A stretch of 64,000 bases of DNA from Candidatus Saccharimonadota bacterium (GTDB lineage Bacteria > Patescibacteriota > Saccharimonadia > Saccharimonadales > Saccharimonadaceae): NCBI GenBank assembly GCA_027492255.1, contig JAPUFB010000004.1, positions 1 through 64,000 of the forward strand, written 5' to 3'. The translations under genes and the position numbers were made by a program. Positions 42,435 to 49,788 of this stretch are shown here, in pieces. The notes under the pieces are model-generated. The model was not told the origin of the DNA. It searched no databases and saw only the letters and a list, made by a program, of their open reading frames with translations. Position 1 is the stretch's first letter. Every line of letters begins with the position of its first letter.

Positions 42435-44060
42435 ATGAGTGGGAACATCAACGACACCGATCGTTTTACTGGACGCTTTTTAAATATCGTGCGTTATACG
42501 GGAATTATTATTCTGGTTCCTATAGTGATGTATGGTATCGCCGCTCTCAATGGCGCAGTACCCGCCAGTATACTTTTTACGCCTCTATTGCTGGTTACGA
42601 TCAGTTTCGGGTTTGTACTTTTTAGTCTCTGGCAGTATTTCACGACTGATTATACAAAGACGGCAATTATTGCTCGGCTTGTCGGTTTTCATCTCTTTGC
42701 GATTCTGTATCTTGTCTTCATTGCCGGCCTGAGTGCTACGCTTGTCGTATGTTGGTTTTTTCTCCTAGTTATTGCTGAGATATTCTACGGAATACGTGGC
42801 TTTACACTCAGCGCACTTGGACTTGTTATAGCTGCAGGAACAACTGCTGTTGTCTCGATGCCACATGCTGGTGCTCCCGCAGTAACAGCCTATTTAGCAA
42901 CCTGTCTGATAATTATCGCGTGTGGCCTCTTTTCGGTCGGGATGCGAAAAATCACTTTCTCAGAACACCAGTTGCTTGAACGTGCCCAGAATGAACGCGA
43001 ACACGAACGCGAACAACTCCTGACGCTTATTAATAGTGTTGGGCTTGCAATTATGAGTACATCAAAAGCTGGTACGATTCGGGTTTACAATGCCGCACTA
43101 CTGAACCTGCTCGACACGAACGTCAGCCTAGTTGGTAAAAACGTCAATCACGTCTTTAATCTCTGTGACAAAAAGGGCGAGCCTGTTGAATTAATCGATA
43201 TCGCAAAAGATGACCGTATCGACGAACGACAAGATATATCTCTACGGTATGATGACGGGGAACAAATCCGTCTTAGTATCTTGATTAGTCCTTTGCATGG
43301 CCGTTCAAGTAAGGCTGGCGAGAAGATTGAAGGATATATCTTCATCATGGAGGATATTACACGAGCCAAGAGCCTCGAAGAGGAGCGGGACGAATTTATA
43401 TCAGTCGTTAGCCATGAACTACGAACACCACTTACTATCGCTGAGGGGAATATCTCCAATGCACGACTCTTACTGGAACGCGGAGCGGACGACACATTAT
43501 TGCAAGATACGTTTAAGACGGCACATGAGCAAATCGTTTTTTTGGCAGGAATGGTTAACGATCTAGGTACGTTATCGCGCGCAGAAAGAGGGGCGGGGGA
43601 CGCACACGAAGATGTTGATATCGACAATCTCGCCCGCGAGCTCTATATGACATATAACCCGAGTGCCGAGAACAAACAACTTCGTTTTAATCTTGATATC
43701 ACCGAGCATCTCGGTATCGTCAATACGAGCCAATTGTATCTTGAAGAAATACTTCAGAATTTTATAACGAATGCAATTAAGTACACAAAAGAAGGTTCCG
43801 TAACATTGCGTATCAAAAAGATTGGGAATCAGGTAGAGTTTTCCGTACGCGATACAGGAATAGGGATTAGTAAAAGTGATCAGAAACGAATCTTTGAAAA
43901 GTTTTTCCGCTCTGAAGACTATCGCACCCGGGAAACAAATGGCACTGGACTCGGACTGTATGTTGTCAAAAAACTAGCTGATAAGCTTGATACCAAAGTC
44001 GAAGTCGTCAGCCGATTAAACCACGGCTCGACTTTCAGTTTCAAATTATCGTTGAAATAA
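42435..44060 (+). CDS. orphan membrane histidine kinase with PAS domain
   Basis: 541 residues from ATG 42435 (545 from 42423). About six transmembrane helices (residues ~20-175), a linker helix, a PAS-like domain (~195-300, LTLINSVGLAIMSTSKAGTIRVYNAA), a HisKA domain with phospho-acceptor His in FISVVSHELRTPLTI, and a HATPase domain with N-box (LQNFITNAIKYT), G1 (DTGIGI) and G2 (GTGLGLYVVK). It should autophosphorylate and pass phosphate to a response regulator, but none is encoded next to it. A terminator follows. Confidence 0.92.
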   Translation: MSGNINDTDRFTGRFLNIVRYTGIIILVPIVMYGIAALNGAVPASILFTPLLLVTISFGFVLFSLWQYFTTDYTKTAIIARLVGFHLFAILYLVFIAGLSATLVVCWFFLLVIAEIFYGIRGFTLSALGLVIAAGTTAVVSMPHAGAPAVTAYLATCLIIIACGLFSVGMRKITFSEHQLLERAQNEREHEREQLLTLINSVGLAIMSTSKAGTIRVYNAALLNLLDTNVSLVGKNVNHVFNLCDKKGEPVELIDIAKDDRIDERQDISLRYDDGEQIRLSILISPLHGRSSKAGEKIEGYIFIMEDITRAKSLEEERDEFISVVSHELRTPLTIAEGNISNARLLLERGADDTLLQDTFKTAHEQIVFLAGMVNDLGTLSRAERGAGDAHEDVDIDNLARELYMTYNPSAENKQLRFNLDITEHLGIVNTSQLYLEEILQNFITNAIKYTKEGSVTLRIKKIGNQVEFSVRDTGIGISKSDQKRIFEKFFRSEDYRTRETNGTGLGLYVVKKLADKLDTKVEVVSRLNHGSTFSFKLSLK

Positions 44061-44075
44061 TTCTTTAATTTGAGC

Positions 44076-44102
44076 GCCCCCGTACTGTCATTGTACGGGG
44101 GC
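44076..44102. terminator. hairpin between the histidine kinase and the convergent 44138 gene
   Basis: GCCCCCGTAC (44076-44085) pairs perfectly with GTACGGGGGC (44093-44102); no T run, so termination may be factor-dependent or bidirectional. Confidence 0.6.
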
Positions 44103-44137
44103 CTGTAGCTATCACCACTGCTCGAAGTTAGAGATCA

Positions 44138-44548
44138 TCACACGAGATCATCTCTCGGAAAAACTGGTTGAGACCAAGGGGCTTCAGCTGACTTTTTATC
44201 CAGCTCATACACGGTAACATCTGGCTCAACAGGGCTAAGTTGTGGCGGCAGCGTGACAACACTGCGGATCACTTCCATTTTGACGCATACTGTTGATAGC
44301 CGAGAGTCAAACGCATCACGTAGTATCCATAGAATGAGATAATACGGAATCGACAGTATAACCGCAATGATCCCAAGATTGAACATTAGAGTCACGATCA
44401 CGTTGAGTGAATATTCGAGCAAATCATAGAACCAGGGGTGCATGAAGTGCCTCAAGCCGCTCTCAATCTGTAACCAGATATACGTGATAAGTAGAGCGCC
44501 TCCAATTGCGGAAAAACCATTTTTCACGAGCGCGTACGAACGAGCCAT
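44138..44548 (-). CDS. small two-helix membrane protein under a structured leader
   Basis: 136 residues, not recognised. Two hydrophobic segments (SAIGGALLITYIWLQI near residue 15; SLNVIVTLMFNLGIIAVILSIPYYLILWI near residue 48) and a C-terminal tail of ~55 polar residues with VEPDVTVYELDKKSAEAPW. I start at ATG 44548 (AGGAGG 5 nt upstream); the in-frame extension to 44614 runs through the leader. It has its own consensus promoter and a leader that can hide its Shine-Dalgarno. SD-type, GC-richer style as in the secretion operon, so possibly related to it. Confidence 0.75.
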   Translation of the reverse strand: MARSYALVKNGFSAIGGALLITYIWLQIESGLRHFMHPWFYDLLEYSLNVIVTLMFNLGIIAVILSIPYYLILWILRDAFDSRLSTVCVKMEVIRSVVTLPPQLSPVEPDVTVYELDKKSAEAPWSQPVFPRDDLV

Positions 44549-44550
44549 CG

Positions 44551-44609
44551 GGCCTCCTAATTCCCGCAACTCCGGGATAGAGGGTAGCCAGGAGGCCAAC
44601 CAAGCTGGC
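44551..44609 (-). promoter_or_regulatory. switch-like leader RNA sequestering a Shine-Dalgarno
   Basis: The Shine-Dalgarno region AGGAGGCC (reverse strand of 44551-44558) is perfectly complementary over 8 nt to GGCCTCCT (reverse strand of 44590-44597), with an inner TCCCG/CGGGA hairpin (44562-44566/44573-44577). The alternative hairpin AGCCAG/CTGGCT (reverse strand, 44586-44610) overlaps the anti-SD strand, so the two folds exclude each other. This is the layout of a translational riboswitch or RNA thermometer; ligand or trigger unknown. Confidence 0.55.
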
Positions 44610-44666
44610 TTCAACGAATATTATGTTAAAACCAAATTGGTTGACCCTAACAAAGGCTTGTAATTT

Positions 44667-44695
44667 ACAATAGCACTTTTCTTTATATATGTCAA
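44667..44695 (-). promoter_or_regulatory. consensus promoter of the 44548 gene
   Basis: Reverse-strand TTGACA (44690-44695), 17-nt spacer, TGC-TATTGT with the -10 at 44667-44672. The leader is about 110 nt. Confidence 0.75.
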
Positions 44696-44712
44696 TTTCA
44701 TGGATCTTTTTC

Positions 44713-44741
44713 TTGAATAATACTAAGATTCGTGGTACAGT
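44713..44741 (+). promoter_or_regulatory. sigma70 promoter of secE-nusG
   Basis: TTGAAT (44713-44718), 17-nt spacer, TACAGT (44736-44741). The leader holds a small hairpin GACTG/CAGTC (44752-44756/44763-44767) followed by TATTTTTA, which could act as a weak attenuator, then AGGAGAGAG. Confidence 0.65.
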
Positions 44742-44790
44742 TGACTTGACGGACTGCAAAGACAGTCTATTTTTATAGGAGAGAGCATAT

Positions 44791-45132
44791 ATGGCAGTAC
44801 ACAAGTACAAAGCACAGGCAACGACAGATGAGGGCACACCAGTCAAAAAGAAAGCGACTCTTGTGAAAAAGGTTTCAGTAACCCCGAAAAAGGGTACTGA
44901 TAAAAAGAAGCAAAAAACTGAAAGAAAACCTATCAGGGTATTAGCACCACTTCGAGCATTAGGTGGGTATATCAAGGGATCATGGCAAGAACTTCGTCTC
45001 GTACACTGGCCTAACCGCCGTGCGACATGGGGACTAACGATTGCAGTAATTCTCTTTTCGATCGTCCTTGGTCTACTGATTTTTGTGCTTGACCTTGGAT
45101 TTACCTACTTGTTTAAAAACGTCATTCTATAA
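44791..45132 (+). CDS. secE: protein translocase subunit SecE
   Basis: 113 residues, single C-terminal transmembrane helix. The conserved cytosolic amphipathic region ELRLVHWPNRRATWGLT precedes the helix (IAVILFSIVLGLLIFVLDLGF). The ~55-residue lysine/threonine-rich N-terminus is longer than in minimal SecE. It clamps SecY in the translocon. It lies before nusG as in nearly all bacteria. Shine-Dalgarno AGGAGAGAG 9 nt upstream. Confidence 0.93.
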   Translation: MAVHKYKAQATTDEGTPVKKKATLVKKVSVTPKKGTDKKKQKTERKPIRVLAPLRALGGYIKGSWQELRLVHWPNRRATWGLTIAVILFSIVLGLLIFVLDLGFTYLFKNVIL

Positions 45133-45152
45133 GGACTGAAAGGAATACACCT

Positions 45153-45701
45153 ATGACAAATTCAAAACGTTACGATTCAACACGGCAATGGTATGCCGTT
45201 CATACCTACTCGGGTTACGAAGAAAAAGTGGGCGAAAGCATACAACAGCGTGTCGAATCTGTCGATATGGCAGATAAAATCTTTGGCGTTATGGTGCCAA
45301 AAGAAAAAATGATCGAGATCAAAAACGGTAAGAGAAAGGTTGTTGAAAAGAAAATTTTTCAAGGCTATGTGCTTGTCGATATGAAGATGACGGAAGATGC
45401 TTGGTATATTGTCCGTAATACACCTGGTGTTACAGGTTTTGTCGGTTCCGGAACGATGCCAACTCCTGTTTCAGACGCTGAGATCGCCAAGATCAAGAAG
45501 CGTATGGGTGTCGAAGATCCAAAACACCACATCGATTTCACTATTGGCGAAGTGGTCAATATTACCGACGGTCCATTTAAGGGCTTCGATGGTGCTATTA
45601 ATGAAATTGATACACAAAAAGGCAAGATTAAGGTTCTCGTGAGCATGTTCGGCCGTGAAACCCCGGTTGAACTCGACGCTCTGCAAGTTAAGAAGGTTTA
45701 A
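45153..45701 (+). CDS. nusG: transcription elongation/termination factor NusG
   Basis: 182 residues. N-terminal NGN domain (RQWYAVHTYSGYEEKVGESI… KKIFQGYVLVDM… WYIVRNTPGVTGFVGSG) and a C-terminal KOW domain (FTIGEVVNITDGPFKGFDGAINEID). It binds RNA polymerase and links it to Rho or ribosome. The start has AAAGGAAT upstream. The usual next gene, rplK, is displaced to 54638 by the inserted secretion operon. Confidence 0.95.
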   Translation: MTNSKRYDSTRQWYAVHTYSGYEEKVGESIQQRVESVDMADKIFGVMVPKEKMIEIKNGKRKVVEKKIFQGYVLVDMKMTEDAWYIVRNTPGVTGFVGSGTMPTPVSDAEIAKIKKRMGVEDPKHHIDFTIGEVVNITDGPFKGFDGAINEIDTQKGKIKVLVSMFGRETPVELDALQVKKV

Positions 45702-45707
45702 GATTCT

Positions 45708-45941
45708 ATGACGCACCAAGCAAAGGAAGTGGTTGCGGTTATTGATGGCGGGGACCAGTATTCAATTTATTCTGACGTACTTGATGAAGCTAAACACCAA
45801 ACTCAAGAGGGAAAACTGATTGAATGCCTCGGACTCGTGGGGCTTAATACCTCTGTTACTCGATTTCGAGTTGAAAATGGTATACAGATCTATGATATGT
45901 ACGAGCGGAGTGAAAAATCTCAAATTACATCCAGCTTGTAA
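45708..45941 (+). CDS. hypothetical small protein after nusG
   Basis: 77 residues, not recognised. The N-terminal half looks like a short alpha/beta unit (EVVAVIDGGDQYSIYSDVLDEAKHQ), the C-terminal half contains LGLVGLNTSVTRFRVENGIQIYD. No signal peptide or catalytic motif. ATG 45708 lies 7 nt after the nusG stop with AGAAGG inside nusG as ribosome-binding site, so it is co-expressed. It ends before a hairpin. Confidence 0.65.
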   Translation: MTHQAKEVVAVIDGGDQYSIYSDVLDEAKHQTQEGKLIECLGLVGLNTSVTRFRVENGIQIYDMYERSEKSQITSSL

Positions 45942-45974
45942 TACAAAAATTTTTATATAAATGCATAAGAAAAT

Positions 45975-45994
45975 GCCCGGCATCACAGCCGGGC
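45975..45994. terminator. hairpins between the nusG block and the secretion operon
   Basis: GCCCGGC (45975-45981) pairs with GCCGGGC (45988-45994). A second hairpin CCTTTG/CAAAGG follows at 45998-46013. They lie between convergent transcripts and can serve both. Confidence 0.7.
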
Positions 45995-46051
45995 TTCCTT
46001 TGTTGCCGCAAAGGTCGGGCTCAATCTCAGGAGAGCTGACTGTACTGTTGC

Positions 46052-47668
46052 CTAGACAGTGTATTCCGGGCGATTAATCTGTGCGAAGAAGCTGACCGGA
46101 TCGATCGTCTGGCTACCCCAGCCTGTATCAGGCAAGGTTGTATCGACGATCGTGAGATGGAGATGACACCCTGTTGCTGAACCAGTTGCACCAACAAGTC
46201 CAACTGTGTCACCCTTTGAGATATTCTGTCCCGGTTTCACACTTGCCGAAGCATTGTGCTCATACCGTGACACGTATCGTCCGTGTGATACCTCAACGAT
46301 CAAACCCCCGCCACCAGACTCGAAGTAAACCCGAGTCACGGCGCCGTTCTGGATCGCAAGATTTGGTGCTCCACACGGTGCTCCGTAATCCGTACCATCA
46401 TGCAGCTTCCACACTCCCTTAACGGGATGATAGCGCAATCCATACGCAGAGCTGATCGGGTACTTCGGGATAAGCCATGATCCACTCGGAGCTCCAGAGA
46501 ACACCGCATTGGATGAAAGGCTTTGTAGGGGCCTACTAGCACCGACGAATCGAGTCCAATAGTACCCACCCGGATCTCCTAGATCATAGACGCCGATCGC
46601 CTTACTGGGATTAGGTGCATGAAGCATCTGATTGTTTCCCCAGTAGATTCCAACGTGATCAACGGCGATGCCGTTATCCGCGATGGTATCAAAGAACAGG
46701 AGATCACCCTTTTGTAGGTTGCTTCTGGACACACTGTACGGCTTCGTGAACTCGTACTGTTGCTGGGCAACACGAGGAAGATTAATTCCTACGAGACCAA
46801 AAAGATACTGTGTGAGGCCAGAGCAATCAAAGGCATCACCTGGTGCCGAAGCACCAAGAATGTAGCGTGTACCAACTTGTGCGAGACCAGCATTGACGAT
46901 TGTCGTCAGCGCGTTACTTGTATTTTCGGCATAGAACCGTGCACAAAGATCAGCAATCCCAGAAACCTGCTGTGCAGTTATAGCACTACTAACGTCAGCG
47001 GAGCCAACGATAGCAGCTGCCAATACATCCCACCGCCATCGTGAAGCATAGGCCGCAGGATCAGGTCTCTGAACCTTCATCGCCAGCTCCATAAGAGGAA
47101 GTGATTCGCGCTCAGCAGCGGTCGTCTTACTCAGAAGAGCGTTGATGAACGCATTTGTCGCGTACACAGGGTCCATGATTTGGGTCACAGTACCCCAGCC
47201 TTGACTAGGCCGTTGCTGGAACAAGCCTACGCTGTCTCGATCACCACCAGTGAGATTATGCATGTCTGTTTCCTGGATTGAGGTGGCGAGAACAAGCGCG
47301 CGTTCACGAACCGAAAGGCCACGAGCCAATCCGACACGATTCATGATGTCGGCGTTGCTGAGTTGGTCAGGCTGCCGAAACTCTGGTACCTTTCCGTACA
47401 TGCTCGTACTGACAGACAAGCCGTCAGTCTTAGCAATAATGGAGGTAACAGGGTTGGAAATCATCAAGGATAAATCTCTGGAATTTCCGTATGCTGAAGG
47501 ACTCGGAGATGGGGAGTTGCCTCCACTATCACCACCGCCCACATAAGGAGCACAGATTGCGGGAAGCGATTCTCCGGTTGCGATGATGACTGCGGTCGTG
47601 GCGACTACAGCACCGCATGCTGGCAACCCCAGAACGAGCAAGAATGTTGCCCACTTTCTCAGCTTCAT
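46052..47668 (-). CDS. secreted three-module cell-wall hydrolase of the secretion operon
   Basis: 538 residues. An N-terminal membrane anchor or lipobox-like segment (residues ~8-31, LPACG) and a P/S/G linker are followed by three modules. (1) ~115-225: a transglycosylase-like region with SIQETDMHNL and GGDRDSVGLFQQRPSQGWG, typical of actinobacterial wall hydrolases (candidate catalytic Glu133). (2) ~255-380: NlpC/P60 cysteine peptidase with DCSGL (Cys282) and VDHVGIY (His338). (3) ~405-525: M23/LytM zinc peptidase with HDGTD (His423, Asp427) and HLH (His502, His504). Glycan and peptide cuts in one protein would open a passage for a secretion channel, perhaps through the host wall. Start ATG 47668 has GAGGTGA upstream. 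Last gene of the operon. Confidence 0.88.
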   Translation of the reverse strand: MKLRKWATFLLVLGLPACGAVVATTAVIIATGESLPAICAPYVGGGDSGGNSPSPSPSAYGNSRDLSLMISNPVTSIIAKTDGLSVSTSMYGKVPEFRQPDQLSNADIMNRVGLARGLSVRERALVLATSIQETDMHNLTGGDRDSVGLFQQRPSQGWGTVTQIMDPVYATNAFINALLSKTTAAERESLPLMELAMKVQRPDPAAYASRWRWDVLAAAIVGSADVSSAITAQQVSGIADLCARFYAENTSNALTTIVNAGLAQVGTRYILGASAPGDAFDCSGLTQYLFGLVGINLPRVAQQQYEFTKPYSVSRSNLQKGDLLFFDTIADNGIAVDHVGIYWGNNQMLHAPNPSKAIGVYDLGDPGGYYWTRFVGASRPLQSLSSNAVFSGAPSGSWLIPKYPISSAYGLRYHPVKGVWKLHDGTDYGAPCGAPNLAIQNGAVTRVYFESGGGGLIVEVSHGRYVSRYEHNASASVKPGQNISKGDTVGLVGATGSATGCHLHLTIVDTTLPDTGWGSQTIDPVSFFAQINRPEYTV

Positions 47669-47674
47669 GTTTCA

Positions 47675-48217
47675 TCACCTCGTTTCAGTCTCTGAGAAGA
47701 CACGCCACGCACCATTCTGTAGTACCCAAGTTGTGTTGTGGGGTACCGTGAATGTGTTGACGCGCTTTCCATCGCGCATACTTGCAACAGCCAATAGCGC
47801 AGTAACATACATCACATCGCCATCGAACTCGGTCCTGAATACCGTCTCCGACCCGAGGACATACTTCAGGCTGAGCTGTGCTGTTTCCGCAGGGCTTGTG
47901 CCATTTATCTCGGGGATTGTCGACATGTACTGTGACGTCACATACGGCTCAAGCGCCGTGCGACGACTTTGAGCGTCAGCGATCAACCACGCATTTTCAA
48001 ACGCGTAGATACGCTCTCGCAATCCGACGCTAGTTTGCATTGACGGAGTTCGTGTGCTTGGATGAGCAGTAACTGCTACAGAAGCTGTTGGCGTTACGGG
48101 TGGGGGAGTGGTGCTGTTACCTTTCGGAATTTGCACCACCACCCACACCACAAACGCTACAATCACACTAACTACCGCCACAATAACTACGGGATGAACC
48201 CTGTAGCTACGTGACAT
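47675..48217 (-). CDS. VirB8/TcpC-like bitopic protein
   Basis: 180 residues. Short cytosolic N-terminus, one transmembrane helix (VVIVAVVSVIVAFVVWVVV), a proline/threonine linker and an extracytoplasmic ~120-residue alpha/beta domain with a VirB8/NTF2-like look (LRERIYAFENAWLIADAQSRRTALEPYVTSQYMSTIP… WVLQNGAWRVFSE). VirB8/TcpC proteins are bitopic scaffolds of the type IV secretion inner complex. The identification rests on topology, size and operon position, not on a signature motif. Starts 9 nt after the ATPase with AAGGAG. Confidence 0.6.
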   Translation of the reverse strand: MSRSYRVHPVVIVAVVSVIVAFVVWVVVQIPKGNSTTPPPVTPTASVAVTAHPSTRTPSMQTSVGLRERIYAFENAWLIADAQSRRTALEPYVTSQYMSTIPEINGTSPAETAQLSLKYVLGSETVFRTEFDGDVMYVTALLAVASMRDGKRVNTFTVPHNTTWVLQNGAWRVFSETETR

Positions 48218-48226
48218 TTCTTCTCC

Positions 48227-49618
48227 TTAGTGGATGCGTCTGCGGCCACTGAGGACCGCCTCGTTAGCAGATTCCGACTGCGCGACGGTAAGCACATCAT
48301 GCGTCATCGCGTGATGGAACCGTCGGCTGCCATACTCGCTATTCCGTAGCACGAACTCAAAGCCACCTTGCTCGTAGCCTGGAATCGCAGCAGCTCGGTC
48401 TGGTGAGACATTCCACGAACTCACGAGTTCTTCGCGATTCGCTTCTGTGTCCGGCATAGCACCGATAAACATACCGTCAGTACCTTGTGATACGCGATCA
48501 GACAAGCGTCGCAGATATGAATCCGGCTCACCAGCCTTAATACCCGACAAAGTTTGCGTTGTAGAGGCCTCGAAGGTGAATGTCGAACGCGACTTTGCAT
48601 AACGCGCTGCTTTCGCTTCGAGGACTGGCTTGATCATCATACTCTCGTGATCTTCCTCACTCACAAGAATAGTCGGGATGATCTCTTTGATCCCTCCGAC
48701 AACCGCCGCAGTATCAAAGCTGAGCATAATGGTATGCATCAGGTTCGCCATTTCTTCTTCAACACCCGTCCAGTCGAGCACAAGTGCCGGCATCGTCAAG
48801 ATATCATACATAGACTGACGTCCACTGAACATCTCGCCATGAACACCGCTGATTACCTGCATCAGAGCGGCGTTCATATTACTAGCCGAACGCTTTAGCT
48901 GTGTCATATCTGTTGTCAAATCAGGTCGCCCCATGAGCAGATTTAACTGCGCACGAATCGTAGGATCACCCTCGAGTTCCTCTTGATGATTGCTCAAAAG
49001 CTGCTGGGCAAAACCTTCGAAATAACGACTGTGATCGTCATCATTAAGCTTGCGGAGTTGTTCCGCCATCACGTCTGGTGCTGCAATCTTTTCGAGCGAG
49101 CTCCCATAGATCATGTCAGCAGCGATCTGCAATGTCAGATTCTCGTACACATCAATCGAGCGTCCGAGCACAATCTCGATAACCTTCTTTGACAAACCGA
49201 GTAGTGTCACTCGATCTTTTACAAGACGTGGATCGAAGATGTTGAGCCGCTGGTCCTTGAGAGGAACTGTTGTACAACCCAACGCGCGAGCAAGAGGTGC
49301 CCACTCGGGCTGCCCGTTTTCAGGCTTCCTATCGTTGATTCGCACCTTAGGCTGCCCACCTTCATAGGTCTGTAGCATCATCAGGAGCGAAACAATGGTC
49401 TTGAGAAGCGCAGTTTTACCTGCACCTTTTTGCCCAAAGAAGTGGTAGATCATCGAACTTGTGATCCTTAGGACTTTGAGTACCCATGGGTCAAAGTAGA
49501 ATGGCCTACCGAACTCATCTGGCCCCAGCGACATGCCTTCTTTAAGCAACATCGGGGGAATGGCTGTCGTTGCGACGGTAGCAGCCTCCAAGGGCATGCC
49601 AGTAAACCCACGCATCAT
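48227..49618 (-). CDS. VirB4/TraC-type secretion ATPase (C-terminal ATPase half)
   Basis: 463 residues. Walker A FGQKGAGKT (residues 62-69), a Walker B-like strand ALVLDWTGVEEE, and a C-terminal RecA/HerA-like region. It corresponds to the motor domain of VirB4/TraC; the N-terminal domain of VirB4 seems to be encoded by the preceding gene. It powers assembly or substrate transfer in type IV secretion. I start at ATG 49618, 8 nt after AAAGGAGG (a second ATG follows directly); the in-frame extension to 49690 lies before that site. Preceded by a 170-nt spacer with two hairpins. Confidence 0.85.
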   Translation of the reverse strand: MMRGFTGMPLEAATVATTAIPPMLLKEGMSLGPDEFGRPFYFDPWVLKVLRITSSMIYHFFGQKGAGKTALLKTIVSLLMMLQTYEGGQPKVRINDRKPENGQPEWAPLARALGCTTVPLKDQRLNIFDPRLVKDRVTLLGLSKKVIEIVLGRSIDVYENLTLQIAADMIYGSSLEKIAAPDVMAEQLRKLNDDDHSRYFEGFAQQLLSNHQEELEGDPTIRAQLNLLMGRPDLTTDMTQLKRSASNMNAALMQVISGVHGEMFSGRQSMYDILTMPALVLDWTGVEEEMANLMHTIMLSFDTAAVVGGIKEIIPTILVSEEDHESMMIKPVLEAKAARYAKSRSTFTFEASTTQTLSGIKAGEPDSYLRRLSDRVSQGTDGMFIGAMPDTEANREELVSSWNVSPDRAAAIPGYEQGGFEFVLRNSEYGSRRFHHAMTHDVLTVAQSESANEAVLSGRRRIH

Positions 49619-49692
49619 GGTGACTGCCTCCTTTATAGGCTTGGTTTCGAATGTTAAGTTGCTGTACCGGGCTAATGCATGTTCCGACACCG

Positions 49693-49773
49693 CACAAATA
49701 TAACGAAGTGTTATTCCTTAGATTTGTGTGATGCCGGAGTGGGAAAGTCGATGATTCGACCAACCCACTCCGG
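49693..49773 (-). promoter_or_regulatory. two strong intercistronic hairpins in the secretion operon
   Basis: CCGGAGTGGG (49734-49743) pairs perfectly with CCCACTCCGG (49764-49773), with an inner GTCGA/TCGAC. Downstream on the reverse strand, CACAAAT (49693-49699)/ATTTGTG (49722-49728) with inner ATAAC/GTTAT forms a second hairpin. No T tract, so they are more likely RNA-processing or stability elements than terminators. They separate the SCO6880-like gene from the ATPase gene in an otherwise closely packed operon. Confidence 0.6.
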
Positions 49774-49788
49774 TTGCACTTCCTTTTA

